Positions 1 to 10,971 of a stretch of 64,000 bases of DNA are shown piece by piece. The notes beneath the pieces were generated by a model. That model searched no databases. It saw only the letters and a program-made list of their open reading frames with translations, and was not told where the DNA came from. The DNA is taken from positions 186,001-250,000 of the forward strand of contig JAPFFF010000057.1 in NCBI GenBank assembly GCA_039105265.1. Reading direction: 5' to 3'. This DNA is from Tritrichomonas musculus (Eukaryota > Parabasalia > Tritrichomonadida > Tritrichomonadidae). The translations under genes were made by a program, and so were the position numbers. Each line of letters starts with the position of its first letter. The stretch's first letter is position 1.

Positions 1-149
1 TTTAAAAGAAAACTAAAATTTTTATATCATAATTCATACCCGTTATTTTGGTCTGTTTAACCGTTTTTTTTATTTTTTGTTAACAGGTAAAAAAAAAGCA
101 TTCAAAAAAATAACGAACTATTTGAATTAAATCTCGAAACAGGTATTTA

Positions 150-3100
150 ATGAATCCTCAAACGTTTCAAAAATTTTTAGGGAATAATTCTTTCCGAATC
201 GAGAATCCTTTTTTAGATAAAGCCATTCAGCAATTTTCTTTCTATTTCATTGCAGATAATCATGATATTTTGAATATTTTGCTTAAAAAGAATATCAATA
301 ACATTATAATTATTGATAAATATATAAATTCACAAAAAGATAACGAGTTAAATGATTTTTATGTGATTACCTTTGATTATCGTATATTTATAATTCGAAG
401 TTCAGATATCTCTTTATTTTTCCCATTTTTTTCATTAAATAAAGAATCAATTATTTATTTCCTTAATGATGATGCCAAAATAAGTATTCAAGAAAAAAAC
501 ACAAATATAATTTTAAAAATATCTGATGAGGCCGATATTTTTTTTACCAAAAAAGAAATACCTTCATTTATAAAGAAAATCAAACTCGTTTTTTCTGAAA
601 CACCACCTAATGAAAACCAAACAATGCAATATTTATGGAAAATTATTCACAAAAGTTTTGCTGGTTTTTTAATTAAAATCGGTTATTTGAACTCAACTTT
701 GAATAGAATTCCTCATTATAAAAGTTTTTTTTCTTGCGATGTCCAAGATTACGAATTCACAGAAGATGAGTTTATTGAATTGAGGTCTTTTCATAATGGA
801 TACTCGTCCTATTTAAGTTTGATATATTTGATTGAGAAAGAGCAAATTTGTTTATTAAAAATGTTTTTGAAAACGAATGAAGAGAAGAAATTATATGAAA
901 GAGAGCATGACAATTACTTAAACATTCATCATCCTTTTCTGCCCAGATATTTTGGAACAACTGTTTATCAATCATACAGATGTTTGATAATTGAATATTT
1001 GGAAGGGAAAACATTAGATAAAATTGATTTCATTGAACTTTCAAATGAAAATTTCATAAAAATTTTATTTGAAATTATGCTTGTGATAGAATATTTGCAA
1101 TACAATGGATATATTTATCGAGATTTAAAGCCAAATAACGTCATTGTTGATAAAAATAACATGATTTATCTGATTGATTTCGATAGAATGATTAAAAATC
1201 CTTCTCTTTGTAATAATGAAAAATTTACTGTTAATTTCATGACGGATTATATAGCACCAGAAATAATTAATGAGAAATCATTTTCTAACAAGGCTGATAT
1301 TTATTCGCTTGGAAAAGTCATAGCTTTCCTTATTTCCAATTACGAGTCAAAAGATTTTTTTAATGCTTTAATAAAATTGGGTGAAAATTGTATGGAAATA
1401 AATGAGACTAAACGTCCAACTATTTCAGATGTGATTGACACTTTTTATACATATTACTTTTCAAAGATATATAAGATTCCTGATGGAGAAAATTTATTGA
1501 ATCATGCACACCATAGTTTCTATTTTCCTTTATGGTTTTTGATAGCTGAATCTCAAAATGAATTTGTGCAACTTTACCTCGGACATTTAAATGAGTATGG
1601 GATTTATATATGCAAAGATAGATCCAACAATATTGATTATTTTTATCTTGATGATGATAAGAAAGAAACCCGAGAAGAATATAAAATCATTCCTTCAAAT
1701 ATTGTTCGAGCAATTCATTATTATACACTCTCAGCAAATCAAAACAATTCACAAGCACAATACATACTTGGCGAAATTTATTATGATGGAATATATGTAC
1801 AAAAAGATATTAATAAAGCAATTTATTATATGACGCTTGCAGCAATGCAGAATAATGTTTTAGCACAGTTTTATCTTGGAGTTATTTTTATTGAAGGAGT
1901 CCAAGTTCAACAGAATATAAGCGAAGGTATTCATTATTTAACTCTAGCAGCAAATCAGAATTATTCAGATGCCCAATATAATCTTGGAATAATTTATTAT
2001 GATGGTAAATATGTTCCACAAAATATCAATAAATCATTTCATTTTTTCAAACTTGCTTCCGATCAAAATAATTCCACAGCACAGTATAATCTAGGTGCCA
2101 TTTTCTATGAAGGAATATATGTACAACGTGACATTCAAAAAGCAATTCATTATTTTGCACTTGCAGCTAAATCAAATAATTTAGATGCAATGTTCAATCT
2201 TGGAACAATCTTTTATGAAGGTAAATATGTATCAAAAGATCTTCAAAAAGCAATTCATTATCTGTCACTTGCATCCGTCCAAAAACATGTAAAAGCACAA
2301 TACAATCTTGGAATAATATATTATAATGAGATGCATGATATTAATAATGCAATTCATTATCTTTCACTTGCTTCAGATCAAAATCATTCACAAGCCCAGT
2401 TAAAACTTGGTGTATTATATTATGAAGGACGATATATACCAAAAGATATCGATAAGGCTATTCGTTATTTTTCATTGTCAGCAAATCAAAATAATGCATC
2501 AGCTGAATATTATATTGGCAGAATTTATTTTGAAGGGAAATATGTTCAAAAAGATATTGGAAAAGCTCTTTATTTTCTAACTCGTGCTGCAAATAAGCAT
2601 ATATCATCAGCGCAATCTTTTATTGGTCGAATTTATTACCAAGGAATATATGTCAAACGTGATATTAATAAAGCTCTTCAATATTTAGATCTTGCTGCAA
2701 ATAAAAATAATTCAGAAGCACTTTTTCTACTAGGTGAAATATATCATAGAGGAGATTTTGTACAAAAAGATATTAAAAGAGCTATTCATTATTATAACCT
2801 TGCATCAAATGTCAACAATATTTATGCACAATTTAATCTTGGGATTATTTATATGCAAAAGAAATATGAGATTCAAAATATTAATAAAGCAATTTATTAT
2901 TTTTCACTCTGTTCAAATCAAAATAATATATTTGCACAATTGCTTCTCGCTGAAATTTATTATGAAGGAGAATATGTCACTAAGAATATTAATAAAGCTA
3001 TTCATTATTATTCTCTTGCAGCAAAGAATGGTAATTATATTGCACAATTAAATCTTGGTTTAATTTACTATGAGGGCCAACATGTTCCTAAAGATATTAG

Positions 3101-3995
3101 TAAAGCAATTCATTATTTATCTCTTTCTTCTAATCAAATGAATTCACTTGCTCAGTTCTGGCTTGGTTACATTTATTATCTAGAAGATTCAGTCCAACAA
3201 AATATTAATAAAGCTGTTTATTATTTGACTCTCTCATCGAATCAAAATAACAGAGATGCACAATTTCATCTTGGATTAATTTACTTTGAAGGAAAGTTAA
3301 TTAAACAAGATATTAAGAAAGCAGTATATTTAATCATGCTTTCAGCAAAGAATGGAAATAAAATGGCCAACTTTTTGACTGGAGTTTTCTACCATGAAGG
3401 CAAATACGTTAATCAAGATATTGAAAAAGCAATTCATTATTATAAGGAAGCTTCTTCATTCAATATTCAATATGCTAAAAATAATCTTGGAATTATTTTT
3501 AAAAACGGTTTCTATGAAAAAGTTTCAAAAAATAATGGATTAGCGATAGAATATTTTAGAGAAGCTATCCATCAAAAAGGTGATTATATATCAATGTATA
3601 ATTTGGCACATCTTTATTTGTACGAAGATCCGGTTGAGAATAGCATCGATAAGTCAATCAAATTATTATCAAATTCTTACATGAAAGGATTCTTACCTTC
3701 GCAAATTCTTTTATGCTTGGCTTTAATTAAGAAATATGGAAATGACTCAGCTAAGCTTTTGGATGATGAAAATAATATCCCATCAGATATTATTCAAAAA
3801 ATTAAGATTTACAGATTAGATTTTGATAGGAAGTATGAATCATATCGAAAAATTGACTTTTTATATGGCTGCAATCAATATTTCCCATCGTTTACATTTA
3901 AAATAAATAATGAAAGAAATCAAAAAGAAAAAGAGAATCAGAGAATAGCAGATATATCTGATTTGTTTTACGAAGGATTCGATTTATCTTTTTAG
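150..3995 (+). CDS. Sel1-repeat protein with degenerate protein kinase domain
   Basis: 1281 residues, ATG start, no intron seen. An N-terminal region of about 210 residues carries the motif IIIIDKY...FYVITFDYRIFIIR (residues 52-82), shared with other genes here. A kinase-like domain follows (about 215-430): a lysine in LLKMF near 237, the catalytic loop YRDLKPNN (323-330), then DFD instead of DFG (343-345), a TDYIAPE activation segment and a DIYSLGKVI helix. No glycine-rich loop is visible, so activity is doubtful. From about 517 to 1190 there are some 18 Sel1/TPR-like repeats of about 36 residues (consensus AIHYYSLAANQNN..AQ.NLG.IYYEGKYV..DI.K). These helical repeats usually act as protein-binding scaffolds. 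The last residues, RIADISDLFYEGFDLSF, resemble the end of the gene at 6885-10856. Inference: a cytosolic scaffold or pseudokinase in signalling. There is no signal peptide or membrane segment. Confidence 0.85.
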   Translation: MNPQTFQKFLGNNSFRIENPFLDKAIQQFSFYFIADNHDILNILLKKNINNIIIIDKYINSQKDNELNDFYVITFDYRIFIIRSSDISLFFPFFSLNKESIIYFLNDDAKISIQEKNTNIILKISDEADIFFTKKEIPSFIKKIKLVFSETPPNENQTMQYLWKIIHKSFAGFLIKIGYLNSTLNRIPHYKSFFSCDVQDYEFTEDEFIELRSFHNGYSSYLSLIYLIEKEQICLLKMFLKTNEEKKLYEREHDNYLNIHHPFLPRYFGTTVYQSYRCLIIEYLEGKTLDKIDFIELSNENFIKILFEIMLVIEYLQYNGYIYRDLKPNNVIVDKNNMIYLIDFDRMIKNPSLCNNEKFTVNFMTDYIAPEIINEKSFSNKADIYSLGKVIAFLISNYESKDFFNALIKLGENCMEINETKRPTISDVIDTFYTYYFSKIYKIPDGENLLNHAHHSFYFPLWFLIAESQNEFVQLYLGHLNEYGIYICKDRSNNIDYFYLDDDKKETREEYKIIPSNIVRAIHYYTLSANQNNSQAQYILGEIYYDGIYVQKDINKAIYYMTLAAMQNNVLAQFYLGVIFIEGVQVQQNISEGIHYLTLAANQNYSDAQYNLGIIYYDGKYVPQNINKSFHFFKLASDQNNSTAQYNLGAIFYEGIYVQRDIQKAIHYFALAAKSNNLDAMFNLGTIFYEGKYVSKDLQKAIHYLSLASVQKHVKAQYNLGIIYYNEMHDINNAIHYLSLASDQNHSQAQLKLGVLYYEGRYIPKDIDKAIRYFSLSANQNNASAEYYIGRIYFEGKYVQKDIGKALYFLTRAANKHISSAQSFIGRIYYQGIYVKRDINKALQYLDLAANKNNSEALFLLGEIYHRGDFVQKDIKRAIHYYNLASNVNNIYAQFNLGIIYMQKKYEIQNINKAIYYFSLCSNQNNIFAQLLLAEIYYEGEYVTKNINKAIHYYSLAAKNGNYIAQLNLGLIYYEGQHVPKDISKAIHYLSLSSNQMNSLAQFWLGYIYYLEDSVQQNINKAVYYLTLSSNQNNRDAQFHLGLIYFEGKLIKQDIKKAVYLIMLSAKNGNKMANFLTGVFYHEGKYVNQDIEKAIHYYKEASSFNIQYAKNNLGIIFKNGFYEKVSKNNGLAIEYFREAIHQKGDYISMYNLAHLYLYEDPVENSIDKSIKLLSNSYMKGFLPSQILLCLALIKKYGNDSAKLLDDENNIPSDIIQKIKIYRLDFDRKYESYRKIDFLYGCNQYFPSFTFKINNERNQKEKENQRIADISDLFYEGFDLSF

Positions 3996-4595
3996 AAAAC
4001 TTTTGATTTCTCATATATTTATAAATGTATTATTAGCATTCAATTTTATATTTTTTTATAGAAAGATAATGATATTTTTATTAATTTATAGAGAATTACT
4101 TACTATTTCGAAAAAATAGTAAATCATTAAGAATGATTATCATTATAAAAAGCATTATATCGTCAATCATTTCTAAAAATTTAAGAGTAATAAATTATAG
4201 AACATTTTTAATTAATCATTTTTATTGTTTCTTTTTGGTTTTGGCCTGACAAACCTCAACAATTGGCATAAAATATTTATATTCATTCATGTCCTTTGAT
4301 ATGAAAAATTTGACATTATCTGAGCATTTTTTAGGCTCCAGTTTCCCATTCCTAATCAAAAAGTTCTTATCGCATTTATCAAAAAGTTTCTTTTTGAATA
4401 ATATGATGATCACTTCACCTTATCTTTTCTACTACAAAATATATAAAAAAATAAGCAAATATAGAATTATTAGTAAATGAATTGATATTGAAGTAAATTC
4501 AGCCAAAGTAATTGAATTTTAATTAATTAGATATCTAGCTCTTTAAAAAAGAAAATAGTTGAAATAATTATATAAGTCTGATCATTAATCTATAG
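3996..4595. other. intergenic, AT-rich; one doubtful small frame
   Basis: This stretch separates the 3' end of the first Sel1-kinase gene from a Sel1 pseudogene on the other strand. It is mostly A/T. A 63-codon frame on the minus strand (4222-4413) ends in a Lys-rich tail (AKTKKKQ). It has no recognisable domain and could be either chance or the tail of a lost gene. I do not call it a gene. Confidence 0.4.
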
Positions 4596-6428
4596 TTATG
4601 AATGCCATCTGGATCTCCTTGATCTGCTGCCATTGTTCATCGCATTGATTTCGCCTCGGTCTGCCGCCATTTTGAAATATCGGCATGCTTCTTATGGATC
4701 CGCTTGTGTTCCGTCCCCTGTTCTGAGAATGCTCGCATAATTGTTCATTGCACTTACCTGTCCTTGATCGGCTGCCATCTTGAGATATCGGATTCCTTCT
4801 TGCTTGTTCACTGGAACTCCAATTCCTTTAAGCAGCATCTGTCCGTAATTGTTCATCCCATTGATTTCGCTTTGATCTGTTGCCATCTTGTAATACCGAC
4901 ATGCTTCTTGTGGATTCGCTTGTGTTCCATCCCCTTTTCTTAACATTTCTCCATAATCATTCATTGCTCTTGCGTGGCCCTGGTCATCTGCAATTTTTAA
5001 ATAATAGCAGGCTTTGATGGGGTCTTCATGGCCATCCCATTTTTGATATAAAATTCCTATGTTATAAATGGAGCCAATGTTTCCTAGTTTCATTTCTTTA
5101 CTTTGAAGAATGTTATTCATAACATTAAATAACTTCCTGAGATTTGGCGCTAAATGTTGCTTGAGGTCAACATCGTTGTCAAAATGAACTTGTGCAGCAG
5201 AATTTACAGAAACTAAAATAGAAACATTTTGTTCTGGACTGTTGGTTGAAAAAGTAATACCCATTAAATTCGTTGCCACTTTTCTTGCTTTATCAAAACC
5301 TAGTTTTTCAGAAACGAAACCAAAAGATGAACTATCACTGAAATGTGATGCGAAATGCGACATGTAATCATCTGGAGATGAATGTGAACTAGTTTTAAAT
5401 TGCTGATATTTTAATGGAACAAGTTTAGTTACAGCAAATTCAGGGAAATGATAAGCAACAAAAACATTATAATTAAGTTTAATTTCAGTCAGATTTTGAG
5501 AAAAATTTTAATTGAAAACTTTTTTTTGAATGTTCCATCAGTAACAGAAAAACCACTACCAAGATCAGGTACCTCAAGTGCTTGTGTAGAAATCAATTTT
5601 AGTCTTTCTTGGCGAACTGTGTTCTTGATTATATCAATTATTTCTGTTCTTGACGAGTTTATTATAACTGGAAATTAATCAGAAATATCAGGAAGAGTTT
5701 TTGAAACTGCTTCATTAATGATTCTAGTTACCAAGCCACCTTCTTCTATTTTTGTAATAAATGCATCAATATCCAATAAATTAAGTTCTTGAATAGGCAA
5801 TAAAATGAGTTTTTGACGAATTTCATTTTGTATTTTCACGCTTTGCTCATTAATTGATTTTTTCATTGCATTTTCAAGGACATGTAGAAAGATAACTTCA
5901 AATATTTTGTCAGTTTCATTTATATCAACAATACCATTTGTTTTATCTGCAAATTCTTCAAGCATGTCAATAATCATATCACCTGTCATAACGGTTCCTT
6001 CATTCAAACACAAATTTGTAATATATCGTGCCACTTCACCTAATGATTTATAATATTCATTTCCATGCCTATCAAAAGATAAAACAGACAAACATTTAAA
6101 ATGAGAATCATCAATTCTCACTAATGTTTTATCAAATTCATTAATTATTTCATTGGTTGTGTATTTGTTCTGTTCTAAAAGCTGATCAAATACATTTGAT
6201 CCATCAAACTTTTCTTGATTATCAATATATCCAAGTCCATGAAGAATTTAAATTCCTCCAATTACACGAACAAGTCTTAAATATTTCATGAATTGATCAA
6301 GATCAGCCTTGTTTGTTGACTTTGCCACATAAATAGTAATTGTATTGACAGGTAGCATAGCAAGTAATGCTTGTTTTATCCATGTAGTTTCATAATTGAT
6401 AGAATTGAGTCCTTCTGAAAATAATTAA
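4596..6428 (-). pseudogene. decayed Sel1-repeat gene
   Basis: Reading the minus strand from about 6428 to 4596 gives one continuous protein interrupted several times. An in-frame stop lies at 6248-6250, another at 5675-5677, a frame change near 5490, and a third stop at 4692-4694 (TAA where CAA, Gln, would fit the repeat). The upstream 350 or so residues are helical and not assigned (pieces such as TWIKQALLAMLPVNTITIYVAKS, shown here only as a locator at about 6330-6400). The last 120 residues are Sel1 repeats (YYLKIADDQGHARAMNDYGEM, DGTQANPQEACRYYKMATDQ). The repeat wording (AMNNYG, DGTQADP) is closer to the intact kinase-Sel1 protein at 29302-32253 than to the two Sel1 genes next to it. No 5' start was found, so the N-terminus is probably gone. 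The breaks could in part be sequence errors, but at least four within 1.8 kb argue for a dead gene. Confidence 0.75.
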
Positions 6429-6884
6429 GATTATAAATAAATGCTCATTTGTCCAAATTGATTCTTAAATCAAACTCATGTTTTTCACAAAAAGTCATTT
6501 TTCTTATGAAAATATCGAAATCTTTTCAAAAAATTGAATATTTTTTTATAAACATAAAATTTTGGAAGATATCATAGCTTTTTCATTAAAAATGCTTCTT
6601 TGAAATAAATAATGCATTTATTGCTATATCTTATTTATATCGAAAAGCATTTCGTTTTTTCGACATTCTCTATTGGATAATTAATACGTTGTACACATAT
6701 TTTAAAAATTTTATTGAAAATTGAGAAGATGTTTTTATTATTATTATTATTTGGATATAACAAAAAAATCGATACTAACGACTAAAGAGTATTTCAAAAA
6801 AAAAAAAAAAAAAAAATGTTTTACTAAATATATCAATTCTAAAGTTAATCTGGATATATATCACTTAATGCGCAAAGATTAAAA
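6429..6884. other. intergenic, AT-rich with a poly-A run
   Basis: About 450 bases between the Sel1 pseudogene and the 3' end of the next Sel1 gene. It is A/T-rich, with a run of about 19 A at 6798-6816. On the minus strand near 6430-6500 there is a short open piece (CEKHEFDLRINLDK) that may be an older part of the pseudogene. Nothing else is recognised. Confidence 0.4.
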
Positions 6885-9800
6885 TCAATCATTTTTAAGA
6901 CCATCATAAAATGTGTCACTAATATCAATCGACGAAGTATTGCTGCTGATATGCTTGCTATTATCCAAAAATATACGACCAAATAATATTTGATATGGAG
7001 GAGTGTACAAATAATTTTTCATAGTGATGATAATATCATTAACTTCATCTAGGAAAGATTTGATAACTTTTTGATCAATATTATTTATCACAAAATCAAA
7101 CAATGATTTTGGATCTTCAAAAATAATTTTTTCTTGTATTGAATCATTATGATTATAATCAGAATTTATTTCTTCTTCATGTGATTTTAATTTATAGCAA
7201 AATTGAAAAGTTTGATCATTTTTATAATCGTATGATACTTTAAAAACAAGATTATGAGAGTGTGACTTATTTGATTTTGGTGTGCTATCATCACTGTCAA
7301 ATTCATACCTGAACATGATTTCATTATGATTTTTTTGATCATTATCAAGCTTAGAATTACCATCAGAGTCATTTTTTTCGTGATTTTGGCTTGAAAGAAT
7401 TAAATTATAAGCTGAACTTTCCTTAGAATTCATTCGACTATGCTGATTCTTCAAATTAAAGTCAGGGAAATTAAGAATATAATTTTTGAGATAATCAAAT
7501 GAATTAGTTGAAAAATAATAATGAAATTGAAAAGGATATTTGCTGTTATCATTTGTTAATTTGAGTTTATCAAATGCTTTGACGAAATATTGGCCAGCTT
7601 TTTCAAGATTTTTTTCAGAAATATAAAATTCACAAAGTTTAAGGTTAACATATCTAAAAATAAATGTTTGTGAAAGCTTAAGCCTTATGTCATTAAATTC
7701 CATGTTACGAAATATAAAAGGCTCATCTTCATGTTCAGATGCTTGAGAATACAAATTAATTGATTCATTTATATTATTTTCTTTTTCTTTCAAGTAGCCA
7801 AGGTTATATTCAGCAAGTGCAAATTTATGTCTTAATGAACGTTGATACATATGTTGAGCCATATTTAAATCATTTAAATAAATTTGATTAAATAAACCAA
7901 AATTGTTCTGTCCAAAAGGAAACTCAGCAAATGCTGCTTCTTTTAAGTTTTTCCCTGCATTTTCAATATCATTTAATTCAATTAAATATATTAATCCCAA
8001 ATCATTAAAGGCATGATAACGGAATGAATTGATTTTATTTTGATACATGAAAACACCATTATCACAATTATATATAAATACTATTCCACTTTCAATCTGT
8101 GCGCAGTTTTTAAAGTAATTTATAGCTGTTTCTATTTCTTTTTCAAAAATATCATCATTTATGCACAAGCAGCCTAAACGATAAAGAGCATGCATATTCT
8201 CTAATTTTGCTGATTTTATATAAAGTTTTTTAGCTTTTATATAATCTTTGATGACACCAATTGCATTCTCATAAAAATAACCTAATGCCAAATAAGCTTC
8301 TGAATTTTTATGATTTGCAGCCAATTCATAATAATCTTTGGCAAGTTTATTATTCTTTTTTATATTATAATAATAATTTCCTAATGCAAGATAAGCTTCT
8401 GAATTTTGAAGTTCGGCTGATTTTTTATAAAATTCTTCTGCTAAATTATAATCTTGTTCAATACCAATGCCGTTATAATAAATGTTTCCTAATTGATATA
8501 AAGCTTCAGAATTTTCTTCCATTTCTGATGATCTTAAAAAATATTCTCTTGCTCTCAAAATATCTTTTGCAACGCCTAAACCTTTTAAATATTTGTATCC
8601 TAAGTTTAAAAGTGCTCTTGAATTTCCAAATTGTGCTATTTTATTATAATAATATAATGATTTATCATGGTCCTTTGTAATGCCCAATCCATATTCATAA
8701 ATTACGGCCAAAAAATAAGACGCATCAAGATTATTTTGCTCATCTGACATTGTGAAATAATCGAGTGCTTTTTGAAAGTTCTGTTGAACACCGAGACCAA
8801 GGAAATAAATCTTTCCTAATTCTATAAATGCATAATAATTGTTCAATTCGACTGCTTTTTCATACAACATTATTGCCTTCTGTATATCTTGTTCAACAGC
8901 AATGCCATATCTATAGCAATTGCCTAAAAATAGGACGCCTAATGAATTATTCATTTCGGCTGATTTTTTATAATATTCAAAAGCTTTGGCATAATCTTTT
9001 TCAATTTCATTTCCTTCTCTATATATATTACCTAAATTGACCAAAGCATCAGAATTTTTTAATGTTGCAGCCTTAGAAAAATATTTAATGGATTCAATAA
9101 TAGATGGCTTAATGCATTCATGCTTGCGATAATAAAGAAGGCCTAAATGATAATAAAATGAAGAATCATCTTGCTCAACTTTAAAATGATATAATTGTTG
9201 GAATTTTAAAAAAATAGGTCTATAATCATCCAAACTTATTCCTTTTTTCTTATTAATTATCATGCTTTCAAAGCAATATTGAAGAACGAGTGTTTCATTT
9301 ATATTAGGCAAATCTTCCAATAAGCATTGTACTATATATTCCAATGAATCAATTTCTTCACAAATTACTTTTTGAATTTCATCCATTTCCATTCTTTCTT
9401 CTGGCTTATATTTGATGCAATTTTGGATTAAATTTTGTATATTTAATGGGCAATTTAACTCTTCCAATTTGATTTCTTTTTTATTACAATTACAAGAAAA
9501 CAAGTTTTTCTTTTTAATTATATAATAAACTAATAAACCAAAAGAGTAAATATCTGTAGAGTATGTAATTGGTTTGCCTTGATCTTGTTCTGGTGATGAA
9601 TAAGTAAATGATCCAAAATCATAAGTAAAAACATCATCTTTTTGTTCTTGATTCAAAGTACGAATTGTTTCAAAATCAGAAATGTATGGAATATAATCGT
9701 TATCGAATAAAATATTGGTTGGTTTCAAATCACGATAAACGAGTGAATTTGAATGTAGATAACTAATTCCTTGGATAATTCGAGTAATTATCATCAGTGA

Positions 9801-10856
9801 ATTACAACTGTTATTCCAATTGGAACCTATATAAGACGAAAGAGATCCATTACATAAAAATTTGTAAATAAATCCGGTAATTTTTTCTTTTTCTTTAAGA
9901 AAACCGTAGAATCTATTAAAACAACGATGCTTAAAGTTTGAACAAAAGCTGATTTCATGTTCTGTTGCATGGGAAATATCATCTGGCTTATCAATCTTTT
10001 TCATCATGAAAATGTAAAAACTTTTTACATGAATTACTAAATAGAAAAATGAATTTTGATTATCATAAATTTTTCTTAATTTAATAAAATCTTTTTCAAC
10101 AAAATCTTGTGTAGAATTTTGCTGAATACTTTCAAAATCTAATGATTTATAATCTTGTCTTAATAGAATTAAACTGATGATGTTTTGTTGAATAAATGGC
10201 TCATATTGAAACAGATATTTTTTTAATTTTAATTTGATAGTCATTTCATTTGAGTTCAATGGCTCTCCGAAATTGAAAAATGATTGATTTTTGAAATAAT
10301 CTTTGGGATAAAAGTGCCTTCTGATTATATAACATGCAATTGAAGGAATTGTCAATTTAATAAAATAATTATTTTGGACTTCTTCATTAAATGAATCTAT
10401 AAAATTATTTATTTCTTCTTTAATATGATATTGATCTTGTTTTTTTGGCGTTTGAGTTGAGTCACTAAAATTTGAATGAGAATAAAGAATTGATATTGGT
10501 TGATTGCCAGGAAATATGGTTTTAATTAAATCGGTATCTGTCTGTTCAATAATGAAGCATTTTTCTTCTATGCAAACAATACAGTAAGAAATTCTCTCGC
10601 CTGAAGGAGAATTAAAATATTTATTTTCATTTTTGTTTATTCGGTGGTGGAGATTTGAGAAATGATATGCAGCAAATTTGCAATCTTGAATATAATTAAG
10701 TAAAGAATTGGATACTGCCGATTTATCATTTAAAATTTCCTTAGAAATGTAATTGAAAGAAAAGTTTGCATATAATTGCTTAAGAATTTCGTTGTTGATA
10801 CGATCGGCCATCTCACAAAAACTGGGTGGGAGTTCTTGAAGGGATATTTGATTCAT
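6885..10856 (-). CDS. Sel1-repeat protein with degenerate protein kinase domain
   Basis: 1323 residues, ATG at 10856. The order of parts matches the gene at 150-3995. The N-terminal region contains YCIVCIEEKCFIIEQTD (near residue 95), a version of the shared FILCFD.KIIII motif. The kinase-like domain (about 240-510) has YRDLKPTN with R at 375, DFE (394-396) where DFG is expected, a TYSSPEQD segment and DIYSFGLLVYYII. A lysine pair (FMMKKI) may stand for the ATP lysine. No glycine loop is evident. Sel1-like repeats run from about 590 to 1090 (AFEYYKKSAEMNNSLGVLFLG and similar). Then comes an acidic Ser/Asn-rich stretch (about 1150-1240) and the tail SIDISDTFYDGLKND, like the tail of the first gene. 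Inference: a scaffold with a pseudokinase or weakly active kinase. It is divergently placed 154 bases from the broken relative starting at 11011, and that gap holds two copies of the ATGATCGTT motif. Confidence 0.85.
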   Translation of the reverse strand: MNQISLQELPPSFCEMADRINNEILKQLYANFSFNYISKEILNDKSAVSNSLLNYIQDCKFAAYHFSNLHHRINKNENKYFNSPSGERISYCIVCIEEKCFIIEQTDTDLIKTIFPGNQPISILYSHSNFSDSTQTPKKQDQYHIKEEINNFIDSFNEEVQNNYFIKLTIPSIACYIIRRHFYPKDYFKNQSFFNFGEPLNSNEMTIKLKLKKYLFQYEPFIQQNIISLILLRQDYKSLDFESIQQNSTQDFVEKDFIKLRKIYDNQNSFFYLVIHVKSFYIFMMKKIDKPDDISHATEHEISFCSNFKHRCFNRFYGFLKEKEKITGFIYKFLCNGSLSSYIGSNWNNSCNSLMIITRIIQGISYLHSNSLVYRDLKPTNILFDNDYIPYISDFETIRTLNQEQKDDVFTYDFGSFTYSSPEQDQGKPITYSTDIYSFGLLVYYIIKKKNLFSCNCNKKEIKLEELNCPLNIQNLIQNCIKYKPEERMEMDEIQKVICEEIDSLEYIVQCLLEDLPNINETLVLQYCFESMIINKKKGISLDDYRPIFLKFQQLYHFKVEQDDSSFYYHLGLLYYRKHECIKPSIIESIKYFSKAATLKNSDALVNLGNIYREGNEIEKDYAKAFEYYKKSAEMNNSLGVLFLGNCYRYGIAVEQDIQKAIMLYEKAVELNNYYAFIELGKIYFLGLGVQQNFQKALDYFTMSDEQNNLDASYFLAVIYEYGLGITKDHDKSLYYYNKIAQFGNSRALLNLGYKYLKGLGVAKDILRAREYFLRSSEMEENSEALYQLGNIYYNGIGIEQDYNLAEEFYKKSAELQNSEAYLALGNYYYNIKKNNKLAKDYYELAANHKNSEAYLALGYFYENAIGVIKDYIKAKKLYIKSAKLENMHALYRLGCLCINDDIFEKEIETAINYFKNCAQIESGIVFIYNCDNGVFMYQNKINSFRYHAFNDLGLIYLIELNDIENAGKNLKEAAFAEFPFGQNNFGLFNQIYLNDLNMAQHMYQRSLRHKFALAEYNLGYLKEKENNINESINLYSQASEHEDEPFIFRNMEFNDIRLKLSQTFIFRYVNLKLCEFYISEKNLEKAGQYFVKAFDKLKLTNDNSKYPFQFHYYFSTNSFDYLKNYILNFPDFNLKNQHSRMNSKESSAYNLILSSQNHEKNDSDGNSKLDNDQKNHNEIMFRYEFDSDDSTPKSNKSHSHNLVFKVSYDYKNDQTFQFCYKLKSHEEEINSDYNHNDSIQEKIIFEDPKSLFDFVINNIDQKVIKSFLDEVNDIIITMKNYLYTPPYQILFGRIFLDNSKHISSNTSSIDISDTFYDGLKND

Positions 10857-10881
10857 TATTATTTATGAAACCTTCTCAAAA

Positions 10882-10890
10882 ATGATCGTT
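10882..10890. promoter_or_regulatory. AACGATCAT motif (Myb-element-like), copy 1
   Basis: ATGATCGTT on the plus strand, 26 bases upstream of the ATG at 10856 of the minus-strand Sel1 gene. The wider string AAAAATGATCGTTT is repeated at 10960. The core AACGAT resembles the Myb recognition elements described for the ap65-1 promoter of Trichomonas vaginalis (TAACGA/TATCGT). That it is a control site is inference from position and recurrence. Confidence 0.35.
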
Positions 10891-10962
10891 TTATTTTAAC
10901 AGAAAATTTTAATAGTATTTATTGAAATGATTGAAAAAAAAAAAATAAAAATTGAATTAAAA

Positions 10963-10971
10963 ATGATCGTT
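10963..10971. promoter_or_regulatory. AACGATCAT motif (Myb-element-like), copy 2
   Basis: Second copy of ATGATCGTT in the 154-base divergent gap, 40 bases upstream of the ATG at 11011. The two copies share AAAAATGATCGTTT and lie 81 bases apart in the same orientation, so each of the two divergent genes has one close to its start. Confidence 0.35.

Noticed and set aside
1591-3051. Plus-strand frames inside the first Sel1 gene
   Set aside because: They are shifted readings of the 108-base Sel1 repeats.
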